Part shown: one piece after another, positions 53,194-62,130 of the stretch
Position numbering within the stretch: the stretch's first letter is position 1
How the letters are laid out: each line of letters starts with the position of its first letter
Position numbers and translations under genes: made by a program
Assembly: GCF_000739775.1 (NCBI RefSeq)
Contig: NZ_BBJH01000011.1
Span: forward strand, 62,001-126,000
Source of the DNA: Paraburkholderia heleia NBRC 101817
Lineage (GTDB): Bacteria; Pseudomonadota; Gammaproteobacteria; Burkholderiales; Burkholderiaceae
Direction: 5' to 3'
DNA length: 64,000 nucleotides
Notes under the pieces: generated by a model
Seen by the model: only the letters and a program-made list of their open reading frames with translations
Database searches by the model: none
Told to the model about the DNA's origin: nothing

Positions 53194-54996
53194 ATGAATC
53201 CTTCCGCACTCACGGTTCCCGCCGAGGCCGCTCGCAGGGGCTTTCAACGGTTGCGCTGGCGCCGTGCGCTGCGCGTGGCTGCAATGCTCGCGCCGATCGC
53301 CGTGCTGCTGACGGTGTTCTTGATCTATCCCGTCGGACAACTGCTGTTGCTGAGCATTCGCGATGACAGCGGCTTCTCGCTCGCCGAGTACCGGCGTCTC
53401 TTTGCGTCGCCGGTCTACGTCGAAGTGCTGTGGGTGACGCTCAAGATCTCGCTGCTCACGACGTTCTTTTCCGTGCTGACTGCGTATCCCGTTGCGTTCT
53501 TCATTTCGACGCTCACGCGCGAACGGAAGACCAAGGTGCTGTACTGGGTGCTGCTGTCGTTCTGGACCAGCTTTCTCGTGCGCACGTTTGCGTGGGTGGT
53601 CCTGCTCGGGCGCAACGGTGTCATCAACTGGACGCTGATGCATCTTGGCATCATCGATCAGCCACTGAATCTGCTCTACAACCTCTCCGCCGTGATCGTT
53701 GGCATGGTGCATGCATTGATGCCACTCGCGATCCTCACGATGCTCTCGGTGATGGAAAACATCGACCGCCGTTTGCCGACCGCGGCGTCGACGCTCGGCG
53801 CGCGTCCCGGCACGGTGTTCTGGAAGGTGTATTTCCCACTCTCGCTGCCGGGTGTGGCTTCGTCGGCGCTGATGGTGTTCGTCACTGCGATCGGCTTCTT
53901 CATCACGCCGACGTTGCTCGGCGGTCGCCGCCAGACGATGATCACGCAGCTCATCATCGATCAGGTGATGCAGGCGTTGAACTGGCGCTTTGCCGGAGCG
54001 ATTTCCGTGCTGCTGCTCGTCGTCGTACTGATGGTCTTCATCGTCTACGATCGCATGGTCGGTCTCTCGACGATGGCGGGCGGCAGCTCCGCCGCGGGTG
54101 CGCCGCAGAAGGGCCGCCGATGGAGCCGCAAGGCGGGCGACATGGTGCTGACCGGGCTCGGTAACCTGACGGATATGGCGCTACGTTTCTTGCCGGCGCC
54201 GCGGCGCGGAGCGAGCGGCGGCAAGCAACGCTCGCTGCGCGCGGTTGTCTGGCTGATCCTCATTTTCCTCAGCGCACCGGCGTTTCTCATGATTCCGCTA
54301 TCGTTCGACTCGCTGTCCGGTCTTGCGTGGCCGCCGCACGGTTTCTCGCTGCAGTGGTATCAGCAGGTCGCGGATTCGCCGCTGTGGATGCAGGCCGTCA
54401 CGCGATCGCTGGCGGTTGGCGTGGGCACTGGCGTGCTGTCGATGGCGATCGGTACGCCTGTCGCGTTCCTGCTCGTGCGCGGTGGCCTCAAGTGGAATGC
54501 GACGATGCTGGCCTTCGTGCTCGCGCCGATCGTCGTGCCGCGCATGATTCTCGCCGTCGGGGTGTTCTACTTCTTTGCCCACATTGGCCTCGTCGGCTCG
54601 TCGTTCGGCCTGATGCTCGCGCATACGGTCGTCGCTGTGCCGTACGTGGTGATTACGATGATGGCCGTGCTGCGCAACTACGACGTGCGTCTCGATCTCG
54701 CCGCGCAGAGCATGGGCGCGCGCCGCTTCACGACGCTGCGCCGGGTGACATTCCCGATTCTGGGTGCGGGTCTCATGTCGTCATTCCTGTTCGCGTTCGC
54801 CACGTCGTTCGACGAGCTGACGATTGCCCTGTTCGCCTCGGGCGGTCTGAACACGACGCTGCCAAAGCAGTTCTGGGACGAAACCACCATGCAGATCTCG
54901 CCGGTGATCGCCGCGGTATCGACGTGCCTCTTTGTCTTCATTTCGGCGCTGATTACGGTCGCTGACCGCCTGCGCCGCCGCAGTCTCGCCTCCTGA
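53194..54996 (+). CDS. Fused two-domain ABC permease, module B
   Basis: The 600-residue inner-membrane protein carries two permease domains in one chain, with EAA-like loops RLPTAASTLGARPGTVFWKVYFPLSLPG (first half) and RLDLAAQSMGARRFTTLRRVTFPILG (second half), about 12 helices in total. It resembles the module A fusion at 44692 in layout and sequence pattern. Confidence 0.94.
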   Translation: MNPSALTVPAEAARRGFQRLRWRRALRVAAMLAPIAVLLTVFLIYPVGQLLLLSIRDDSGFSLAEYRRLFASPVYVEVLWVTLKISLLTTFFSVLTAYPVAFFISTLTRERKTKVLYWVLLSFWTSFLVRTFAWVVLLGRNGVINWTLMHLGIIDQPLNLLYNLSAVIVGMVHALMPLAILTMLSVMENIDRRLPTAASTLGARPGTVFWKVYFPLSLPGVASSALMVFVTAIGFFITPTLLGGRRQTMITQLIIDQVMQALNWRFAGAISVLLLVVVLMVFIVYDRMVGLSTMAGGSSAAGAPQKGRRWSRKAGDMVLTGLGNLTDMALRFLPAPRRGASGGKQRSLRAVVWLILIFLSAPAFLMIPLSFDSLSGLAWPPHGFSLQWYQQVADSPLWMQAVTRSLAVGVGTGVLSMAIGTPVAFLLVRGGLKWNATMLAFVLAPIVVPRMILAVGVFYFFAHIGLVGSSFGLMLAHTVVAVPYVVITMMAVLRNYDVRLDLAAQSMGARRFTTLRRVTFPILGAGLMSSFLFAFATSFDELTIALFASGGLNTTLPKQFWDETTMQISPVIAAVSTCLFVFISALITVADRLRRRSLAS

Positions 54997-55022
54997 TACG
55001 CTTCATCTGAGAGATTTATTGA

Positions 55023-55928
55023 ATGATCACTTCGCAAAATCTGCGCGGCATCCTGCCCGCGATTCCGACACCTGTCCATCCGGATGACACGATTAACGTC
55101 GAGGCGGCGCACAAACTGCTGCGCTATCTGCTCAAGCAGGGCATAGACGGTCTGGTGCCGCTGGGCGGCACGGGCGAATACGGTGCGCTTGCCCGTGCGG
55201 AACGTATCCGCATGGCGGAGTTGTCGGTCAGGGAAACGAACGGCGAGGTGCCGGTCATTGCCGGCGTACTCGACCCGGGCTATCACGATGCGCTTCAGGC
55301 CGGCAAGGAATTTGCCGCAGCAGGCGTGGACGGCCTGCTCGTCCTCACGCCGTATTACACGAACCCGACGCAGCAAGGCATTCGCGACTACTTCCTGCGC
55401 TATGCGGACGAGTCGCCGGTGCCGATCCTGATCTACGAAATTCCCTACCGCACGCGTATCGCGATCGCGCCCGAAGTGCTGCACGAACTGTCGCGCCACG
55501 AACGGATTATCGGCATGAAGGCGTGCAACACCGACATGTGGCATTTCCTGCGCACGGTGGCGGGCGTGGACAAATCGTTCTCCGTGCTGAGCGGCGAAGA
55601 CACGCTATTCCCGATGCACCTCGCGGCCGGGGCACGCGGCGGCATCGTCGTAACCGCGACGCTGTTGCCGACGGCGTGGCGCAAGATTCAGAGGCACGTC
55701 GCGGACGGTCGTATCGCCGACGCCATCGAGCTGCATCGGTCACTGATCCCACTTATGAATCTCGCTTTCGCCGAAACGAACCCGGGTCCGATGAAAGCGG
55801 TGATGGATCTGATCGGCGTCGACGCACCGCATATGCTTGCGCCGCTCGTGAAGCCGGATGCAGCGCTCGCGGCGAGCCTGCGTTCAGAACTCACGAAACA
55901 GCTCGCCGTGTTCGAACAAGGCACTTAA
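55023..55928 (+). CDS. DapA-family class I aldolase/dehydratase
   Basis: The 301-residue (beta/alpha)8 enzyme has Schiff-base Lys166 in IIGMKACNTD, Tyr138 in LIYEIPYRT and the substrate loop GGTGEYGAL (residues 48-56). The GGTGE form, instead of the TTGE of true dihydrodipicolinate synthase, and the catabolic context point to a 2-oxo-acid lyase or keto-deoxy-sugar-acid dehydratase. It would act on the 2-oxo acid produced by the flanking dehydrogenases. Last gene of the plus-strand operon of module B. Confidence 0.93.
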   Translation: MITSQNLRGILPAIPTPVHPDDTINVEAAHKLLRYLLKQGIDGLVPLGGTGEYGALARAERIRMAELSVRETNGEVPVIAGVLDPGYHDALQAGKEFAAAGVDGLLVLTPYYTNPTQQGIRDYFLRYADESPVPILIYEIPYRTRIAIAPEVLHELSRHERIIGMKACNTDMWHFLRTVAGVDKSFSVLSGEDTLFPMHLAAGARGGIVVTATLLPTAWRKIQRHVADGRIADAIELHRSLIPLMNLAFAETNPGPMKAVMDLIGVDAPHMLAPLVKPDAALAASLRSELTKQLAVFEQGT

Positions 55929-55949
55929 GCACAGGAGGCTCCGTCAGTA

Positions 55950-56780
55950 TCAGCGGCGGAACGTGGAGAGCCGTGACTTCGAAATCGAGGTCGCGGCGAC
56001 TTGTATGTGTTTGGCGAGCTCGGCTTCCGCGCGCTCGACAGACCAGCGCGATGTGGGCACGGCGATATTGACGGCGGCAACGGCGGTGCCACCGTGATCG
56101 GTGATCGGCGCTGCCACGGAGATATCGCCCAGAACGGTTTCGTTCTCGACGACGACATAGCCGCGGTGCGTAGCGAGCCGAATGCGCTCGAGTAGCTTTT
56201 CGGGATTGATCTCCGTGTACGGCGTCATCGGCTCGAGGCGTGTCTGAGCCAGGATGCGCTTCACCTGCGCCTCGGGCAGACGGGACAAAATTGCGGTACC
56301 AGAGGCGGTGAACATCGCAGGCAACCGGGCGCCCACGACAATATCCACGTTGACGAGATGGCGGCCGGGGAAGCGTGCGACGAAAACGATCTCGTTGCCG
56401 TCGAGTTCCTGAAGGTTGGTTGTCTCGCCGAGTTGCCGGCTAATTTCGAGAAGATACGGCGAAGCCTTGTCGACCAGTTCGTTGGCGCGTATGTAGTTAT
56501 ACGAAAACTGCAGGACCTTCGAGGTCAGGCCATAGTTGCGGGTCTCCGGCACGCGATAGAGATAGCCGAGCTCTTCCAGCGTATGGACGACCCGCTGAGT
56601 GGCACTGCGATCCAGATCGGCAACGCGCGCGATGTCACTGAGCGTCATGTGACGGCTCGGTCCGTCGAAGGCGTGCAGTACGCGAAACGTCTTTTCGGTC
56701 GAGCCGATGAACAGGGACGAACGCTCGGACTTTCGGGTCGTGTCGGTTTTGCCCGGAGATGCAGAGGTGATTTTCGGCAT
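55950..56780 (-). CDS. IclR-family regulator, module B
   Basis: The 276-residue IclR protein has HTH STEKTFRVLHAFDGPSRHMTLSDIARVADLDRSATQRVVHTLEELGYL (about 27-75) and an effector domain with NEIVFVARFPGRHLVNVDIVVGARLPAMFTASGTAILSRL. Paralogue of the regulator at 48162. Convergent with the DapA-like gene and divergent from the FMN-dehydrogenase gene, with a TAATTG-N5-CAATTA palindrome between them. Confidence 0.94.
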   Translation of the reverse strand: MPKITSASPGKTDTTRKSERSSLFIGSTEKTFRVLHAFDGPSRHMTLSDIARVADLDRSATQRVVHTLEELGYLYRVPETRNYGLTSKVLQFSYNYIRANELVDKASPYLLEISRQLGETTNLQELDGNEIVFVARFPGRHLVNVDIVVGARLPAMFTASGTAILSRLPEAQVKRILAQTRLEPMTPYTEINPEKLLERIRLATHRGYVVVENETVLGDISVAAPITDHGGTAVAAVNIAVPTSRWSVERAEAELAKHIQVAATSISKSRLSTFRR

Positions 56781-56817
56781 GAAAGTGGGTAGCGATGCGG
56801 CGGTGCTTCAATTGAGA

Positions 56818-56834
56818 TAATTGTAATGCAATTA
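56818..56834. promoter_or_regulatory. IclR-type operator, copy 2 (module B)
   Basis: TAATTGTAATGCAATTA is a palindrome (TAATTG-N5-CAATTA) in the divergent region between the IclR gene and the FMN-dehydrogenase gene. Its near-identical copy at 49334 is upstream of the FAD-oxidase operon. Confidence 0.68.
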
Positions 56835-56864
56835 TTTTACTCGCGCATTTTCACTGGGTCAGAC

Positions 56865-58052
56865 ATGTTTGCTTGTGTTGACGACTACCGCACGGCGGCT
56901 CGACGGCGCCTTACCCGGATCGCCTGGGATTACCTCGAAGGCGCTGCTGAAGATGGCGATTCGATGCGCGCCGCGTGCGACAGCTTTCGACGATGGCAAT
57001 TTCGCCCGCGCGTCATGACGGATGTATCGGCGTGCTCGCAAACTACGTCGATCTGGGGCCGCGAGGCCGCAGCGCCGATGGCGGTCGGGCCCACGGGGCT
57101 CAACGGACTGTTCTGGCCGAGGGCGGACGAACTGCTTGCGGCGGCGGCAGCCGAAGCAGGCCTGCCGTTCGTGATGTCCACGGCGGCGACGTCGCTGCTG
57201 GAGGATGTGCGCGCTGCGGCGCCGAACGCAGATTTATGGCTTCAGCTTTATGTGCAGCGTGATCGTGCAATTGCCGAAGACATGATGCGGCGCGCGGGCG
57301 AAGCGGGCTTCAGCACGCTTGTCCTGACCGTCGACACGCCGGTCCACGGCAATCGCGATCACGACCTGCGCAACGGCTTTCGCTTGCCGCTCAGACCAAC
57401 AGCGAAATTGATGCTGGACTGCCTTCGCCATCCGCGCTGGTCGTGCCAGATGCTGAGGCACGGCGTGCCGCAATTGCGCAATATCGCAAAAAGCGTAGGC
57501 GAAACCGACAACCTGGCCAGGCACGCGGCCTTGCTCAGCCGGCAGATGGACCTGGCGCTGCAGTGGGGAGATCTTGACTGGATACGATGCCATTGGCGGG
57601 GGCGCGTGGTCATCAAAGGCATTCTGGACGTCGAGGATGCCAGGCTGGCACGCGATGCGGGTGCGCATGGCATCGTGCTATCGAATCACGGTGGGAGACA
57701 GCTAGCGGGAGCCCCCGCGCCGCTCGACGTCCTGACACAGGTGCATCGGGCTGTAGGGCGCGACCTGTGCATCTTTGTCGATGGCGGCGTGCGGCGCGGC
57801 ACGGACGTCGTGAAGGCCGTAGCACTTGGCGCGACAGCGGTGCTTCTGGGTCGCGCGCCGCTATACGGGCTAGCTGCAAGCGGGAAGGACGGCGTCGCAC
57901 ATGTTCTTGCGCTAATGAAGTCGGAAATGAACACAACGATGAGGCTGCTCGGACGGGCCGACGTCGCAAGTCTGAACCCAGATTGCCTGCGGAGGGCTGC
58001 GACGGCTTTGGTCAGATCAGGCCAGGCTTCCTGTCCATATTCTTTTTTATAA
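56865..58052 (+). CDS. FMN-dependent alpha-hydroxy-acid dehydrogenase
   Basis: The 395-residue TIM-barrel flavoprotein is of the L-lactate dehydrogenase/mandelate dehydrogenase/glycolate oxidase family: LVLTVDTPVHGNRDHDLRNGF, catalytic His in LSNHGGRQL with the paired Arg, and FVDGGVRRGTDVVKAVALGA. It oxidises L-2-hydroxy acids to 2-oxo acids. The start at 56865 puts the operator palindrome upstream of the coding sequence. The ribosome site is weak. Part of module B, probably with the same IclR control. Confidence 0.94.
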   Translation: MFACVDDYRTAARRRLTRIAWDYLEGAAEDGDSMRAACDSFRRWQFRPRVMTDVSACSQTTSIWGREAAAPMAVGPTGLNGLFWPRADELLAAAAAEAGLPFVMSTAATSLLEDVRAAAPNADLWLQLYVQRDRAIAEDMMRRAGEAGFSTLVLTVDTPVHGNRDHDLRNGFRLPLRPTAKLMLDCLRHPRWSCQMLRHGVPQLRNIAKSVGETDNLARHAALLSRQMDLALQWGDLDWIRCHWRGRVVIKGILDVEDARLARDAGAHGIVLSNHGGRQLAGAPAPLDVLTQVHRAVGRDLCIFVDGGVRRGTDVVKAVALGATAVLLGRAPLYGLAASGKDGVAHVLALMKSEMNTTMRLLGRADVASLNPDCLRRAATALVRSGQASCPYSFL

Positions 58053-58296
58053 GACTTTGCCAATCGAGTAGTGAGTGCAGCGCGACGATTCGAATGCGAG
58101 ATCGATGGCATGTTCCGCGGCCTGACCACGCACCGTGAATGCACGCATCTTCATTTTCCGTACACCAAACTATCAGTTTCGCTAATGACCATGACTATGT
58201 GATTTGATTTCCTGAATGTGTCACTACACTCGTCTTCAGCGATATGCCATCTAGATGGCTATCCAGCGTTTCACTCTTCCAATCTGGAGACGTTCC

Positions 58297-59385
58297 GTGA
58301 GAGACAACCTTGCTCATATGAGCAACTACCTGCACCGGCTTTTGGCCGGACTTGCGATGTGCCTGTTTTCAGTGGCGCCGGCCGTGGCACAATCCGCATC
58401 TCCCGGGGACTTGCCCCACGTTGCGGTACTGGCAACCGGCGGCACGATCGCTGGTACCGCGGGGAGTGAGACGCAAACGACGGGCTACAAGCCGGGTGTA
58501 CTGACGGCTAATGCGCTTCTCAAATCGGTGCCGTCACTGGGCAAGATTGCACAGGTGTCCGGTGAGCAGATTTCGAATGTCGGAAGTGAGAACATCACGA
58601 ACGATATCCTCCTGAAACTGGCCAGGCGCGTAAATCAGCTTCTCGCACAGCCGGACATCGCGGGTGTCGTAGTGACCCACGGCACCGATACGCTCGAAGA
58701 AACCGCATATTTCCTCGATCTTGTCGTGAAGAGCGACAAACCCGTCGTAGTCACGGGTTCGATGCGACCGTCAACGGCCATCAGTGCCGATGGCCCGAGC
58801 AATCTTCTGCAGGCCGTCACGGTTGCCGCCTCGCCGCAGGCGCGTGGCCGCGGCGTGATGATCGTCCTGAACGACCGGATCGGCTCGGCGCGGTTCACCA
58901 CGAAGACCAATGGCACCACGCTGGATACGTTCAAGGGAAACGACGAAGGCTACCTGGGCACCCTGGTGGACGAGGTGCCTCACTTCGAGACGTCCGTGTT
59001 GAAGCGCCACACTACATCGACGCCATTTGACGTGTCGAAGCTCGATGCCTTGCCGGAGGTCGATATTGTCTACGGCTACCAGAACGACGGCGGATTCATG
59101 TATGACGCCGCAGTGGCGCACGGCGCAAAGGGCATTGTCGTCGCGGGCGTTGGAGCAGGCAGCGAATCGCTTCTTACTCTTCCCTCAATCAAGAACGCGA
59201 TTGCCATGGGGGTGATTGTGGTTCGCTCCTCTCGTACGGGGAGCGGATTCATACCGGAGGATCCGGCCTACGTGGGTCTTCTCGGCGACGACCTGAATCC
59301 ACAGAAGGCCCGCATTCTCCTGATGCTTGCGCTAACCGTGACCAGGGATCCGTCGAGTATCCAGACGATGCTTCACGAGTTCTGA
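58297..59385 (+). CDS. Periplasmic type II asparaginase
   Basis: The 362-residue protein has a signal peptide (LHRLLAGLAMCLFSVAPAVAQ) and the asparaginase active-site pair: first Thr in LATGGTIAGTA, second in VVVTHGTDTLEET, plus MRPSTAISADGP. It hydrolyses asparagine (and perhaps glutamine) to aspartate and ammonia outside the cytoplasm. A GTG at 58297 with GGAGA 6 bases upstream is favoured; an ATG at 58318 and one at 58255 are alternatives. Aspartase at 62108 would use the product. Confidence 0.93.
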   Translation: MRDNLAHMSNYLHRLLAGLAMCLFSVAPAVAQSASPGDLPHVAVLATGGTIAGTAGSETQTTGYKPGVLTANALLKSVPSLGKIAQVSGEQISNVGSENITNDILLKLARRVNQLLAQPDIAGVVVTHGTDTLEETAYFLDLVVKSDKPVVVTGSMRPSTAISADGPSNLLQAVTVAASPQARGRGVMIVLNDRIGSARFTTKTNGTTLDTFKGNDEGYLGTLVDEVPHFETSVLKRHTTSTPFDVSKLDALPEVDIVYGYQNDGGFMYDAAVAHGAKGIVVAGVGAGSESLLTLPSIKNAIAMGVIVVRSSRTGSGFIPEDPAYVGLLGDDLNPQKARILLMLALTVTRDPSSIQTMLHEF

Positions 59386-59394
59386 GTCGCTTTT

Positions 59395-59413
59395 CACCGG
59401 CTGAAGGCCGGTG
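59395..59413 (+). terminator. Probable terminator after the asparaginase gene
   Basis: CACCGGC/GCCGGTG forms a 7-bp stem with a 5-base loop 9 bases after the stop. The T-tract is poor, so it may also act as an mRNA-stabilising hairpin. Confidence 0.45.
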
Positions 59414-59677
59414 CAGCGACGATTTGTTCCGGCGCGACGGTGCTGCGAGGCACCGCCGCGCCGTGTGCCGTTTAGGGCGCCCCAACGAGTCGCCCCAATT
59501 CGAATTGCAGCCCGCCTGGCATCCATTGCGGCCCGCTACTTCAGTCACTGTGTGACATACAATCAGAGTTGCTGATACTGTCGTCCGACATGCTGTTTTA
59601 TTGATTCTGACTCCCTACACTGGTTTCTGAAGGCGCACGCAGGCGCCTCGCCGATAACCAGAGTTCAGGAGACGAAA

Positions 59678-61066
59678 GTGAGCAAGCAGATATTGATGGA
59701 GGATGTTCCGCTGCGTGGTTTCCACCTGCGCGTGGCGTTCAGCGGTACAGGCGGACAGTTCAGCGACGGTTTCGTGCTGGGCATTATCGGTATCGCCGTG
59801 AGCATGGCCGCCGGCGCACTCCACCTGAACGCGATCTGGATGGGGGCGCTCGGTGCGGCGTCTCTTGCCGGCCTCTTTTTTGGAAGCATGTTTGCCGGTC
59901 CCGTGGCGGACCGCTATGGCCGACGTACCATCTTTGCCTTCGACATGCTGCTCTTTGCCGTGATATCCGCGGCGCAATATTTCGTGACGTCGCCAGCCCA
60001 GCTGCTGGTATTGCGCGTACTGCTGGGGCTCGTTCTCGGCGCCGACTATGTCGTGAGCAAATCGCTTGTCACGGAGTTCGCGCCTCGCCGCTATCGTGGC
60101 CGTTTGCTGAGTGTTCTGGCGGCGGCATGGGCGGCGGGTTACGTGTGCGCGTACCTTGCAGGCTTTGCCCTTCGCAATACCGGTCCCGACGCATGGCGGA
60201 TCATGCTGGCCGCCAGTGGACTGCCGGCACTGTTGATCCTGCCTTTCCGTCTCGGCGTACCCGAGTCCCCGATGTGGCTGATGAAACGCGGCCGCAAGGA
60301 TGAGGCACTGGGAATCATCCGTGCAAAATTCGGATCGGAGACCATTCTGCGTGCACCGACGGCCACTCCCCAGCGTGGCGCCTGGTCGGAACTGTTCTCG
60401 GCGCGCTGGAGAAAGAATACCCTGGTTGGCTGCGTTTTCTACACGTGCCAGGTCATTCCGTACTTTGCGCTCGGCACGTTTTCTCCGAAGGTGCTGCAAG
60501 CCCTGCAGGTCAAGGATGGCTTTGTCGGCGGCCTCGTTTATAACGTGCTGCTCCTCGCTGGAGCAATCTTTGGACTGCTGATCGCAGACAGGCTTTCGCG
60601 CCGTGCATTTCTGGTCGGCAGCTTCTATCTTGCTGCAATAGGGCTTGCAGTGCTCGCGTACGCGGGATTCGGGCCGCTCGGCACGATACTCGCATTCGGG
60701 CTCTTCGCGTGCATTCTCTCGGCCGCGGCGAACCTCGAGTTCATCTATCCGCCGGAGCTTTTCCCTACCCATCTGCGGGCGTCGGGTGTGGGGCTGGCTG
60801 TGGCCTCCAGCCGCTTCGGGTCGGCAATCAGCACGTTTCTTCTGCCCGTGGCCGTGCAACAGGTTGGTATTCACGCCGCGCTCGGCGTGTGCGTGGCCGT
60901 GCTGCTGTTCGGTGGTGTGTTCTGCCATTTGTTCGCACCGGAAACCGGCAAGGAGAGTCTTTCGGATATGAGTTCCGGTCACGGCAGCAATGAACCGGCG
61001 GTCGATGGTGGCCAGAACGCGAGTCTGCATACATCGGCCCATCGCAATGGAAATCCGGGCATCTGA
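59678..61066 (+). CDS. MFS transporter, sugar-porter/aromatic-acid type
   Basis: The 462-residue protein has 12 predicted helices and the MFS signatures GPVADRYGRRTIF between helices 2 and 3, RYRGRLLSVLAAAW, and IADRLSRRAFL in the second half; FIYPPELFPTHLRASGVG is typical of metabolite:H+ symporters. GTG start with AGGAGA. Located before a LysR gene and an aspartase gene, so aspartate or a related dicarboxylate is a likely substrate, which is inference. Confidence 0.93.
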   Translation: MSKQILMEDVPLRGFHLRVAFSGTGGQFSDGFVLGIIGIAVSMAAGALHLNAIWMGALGAASLAGLFFGSMFAGPVADRYGRRTIFAFDMLLFAVISAAQYFVTSPAQLLVLRVLLGLVLGADYVVSKSLVTEFAPRRYRGRLLSVLAAAWAAGYVCAYLAGFALRNTGPDAWRIMLAASGLPALLILPFRLGVPESPMWLMKRGRKDEALGIIRAKFGSETILRAPTATPQRGAWSELFSARWRKNTLVGCVFYTCQVIPYFALGTFSPKVLQALQVKDGFVGGLVYNVLLLAGAIFGLLIADRLSRRAFLVGSFYLAAIGLAVLAYAGFGPLGTILAFGLFACILSAAANLEFIYPPELFPTHLRASGVGLAVASSRFGSAISTFLLPVAVQQVGIHAALGVCVAVLLFGGVFCHLFAPETGKESLSDMSSGHGSNEPAVDGGQNASLHTSAHRNGNPGI

Positions 61067-61128
61067 CGGTCCGACGCGCATTGGCGCCGCCTGGAGCGTT
61101 CGCTGACCGAAACCGGGGGGAGCCGATC

Positions 61129-62130
61129 ATGTCGTCCAACAAGCCAATTGATATGTACGCGGTACAGGTCTTCGTCGCAGTCGCGGAGGAGGGCAGCATG
61201 TCTGGGGCTGCCGCACGCATGGGCATTTCCCAATCGGGTGTCTCGCAGATCATCCGCCAACTGGAGGACGAACTGGGGGTTGTGCTGGTCAATCGCACGA
61301 CCCGTCCCCTCGCGTTGACGCCGTTCGGCATTGCGTTGAGGAATCGTGGCGCGGTACTCAGCGAGGAAATTGCCAATCTGAAGGCTCAGGTTGTCGAAGC
61401 GGGGCGGGGAATCAAGCCTGATCTGCGCATTGGACTGGTCGACTCGTTCGCGGCCACATGCGGCTCGGTTTTTACGAAGCGGCTGCTGGGAAAGGTCTCG
61501 CAACTGTCCATCCGCACGGGATTGAGCCCGCAGCAAGGCGAGGCGTTGCTGCGGCGCGACCTGGATCTCATCGTCACGAGCGACGCCCTGATAGATGCCA
61601 ACGACATTGTCCGGTTCCGCCTTTTTTCCGAGAAGTACCTCGTCATCACGCCTCGGGATTTTCGCAAAGCGATCCGAACCGTCGAGGACATCCGGGCATT
61701 GGCCAATGCGTTGCCCATTGTGCGCTTTAATCGCAAATCACAGGTCGGCATGCAGATCGAGCGTTATCTGCGACGGATCGAAGTGCGTGCGCCGACCCGG
61801 CTCGAACTCGACACCGCCGATGCGCTCACTTCGATGGTTGCAGAAGGCATCGGATGGGCGGTGACCTCGCCGATGTGCCTGCTTCAGGGGGCGGCTTATG
61901 CAGACCAGGTGGCCGCCCATGTTGTCCAACGGCTGGGCCTCGAGCGGTCGCTGTACCTGGTGGCGCGCCGGGACGAATACAGTGCTTTTTTTGAGGATGC
62001 GTGCGATACCGCATCCGAAGTTATCGAAACCTCATTTCTGCCACGCGTGAAAAAAGCGCTCGGCCAGGAAATCGAACAACTGATTGATGCTGGAAACAGG
62101 AACTCAGATGAACAGCCAAGCCAAAGCTGA
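61129..62130 (+). CDS. LysR-family regulator
   Basis: The 333-residue LysR protein has HTH MYAVQVFVAVAEEGSMSGAAARMGISQSGVSQIIRQLEDELG (about 9-50) and an effector domain (LRIGLVDSFAATCG to DLIVTSDALI). The ATG at 61129 follows a GGGGAG stretch. It overlaps the aspartase gene by 23 bases, so the two are translated from one message and the regulator probably controls this operon. Confidence 0.94.
   Translation: MSSNKPIDMYAVQVFVAVAEEGSMSGAAARMGISQSGVSQIIRQLEDELGVVLVNRTTRPLALTPFGIALRNRGAVLSEEIANLKAQVVEAGRGIKPDLRIGLVDSFAATCGSVFTKRLLGKVSQLSIRTGLSPQQGEALLRRDLDLIVTSDALIDANDIVRFRLFSEKYLVITPRDFRKAIRTVEDIRALANALPIVRFNRKSQVGMQIERYLRRIEVRAPTRLELDTADALTSMVAEGIGWAVTSPMCLLQGAAYADQVAAHVVQRLGLERSLYLVARRDEYSAFFEDACDTASEVIETSFLPRVKKALGQEIEQLIDAGNRNSDEQPSQS

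Noticed and set aside
55023..55928. Biosynthetic dapA (lysine pathway)
   Set aside because: The GGTGE loop, the catabolic neighbours and the IclR-linked context fit a 2-oxo-acid lyase or dehydratase better than the housekeeping enzyme.
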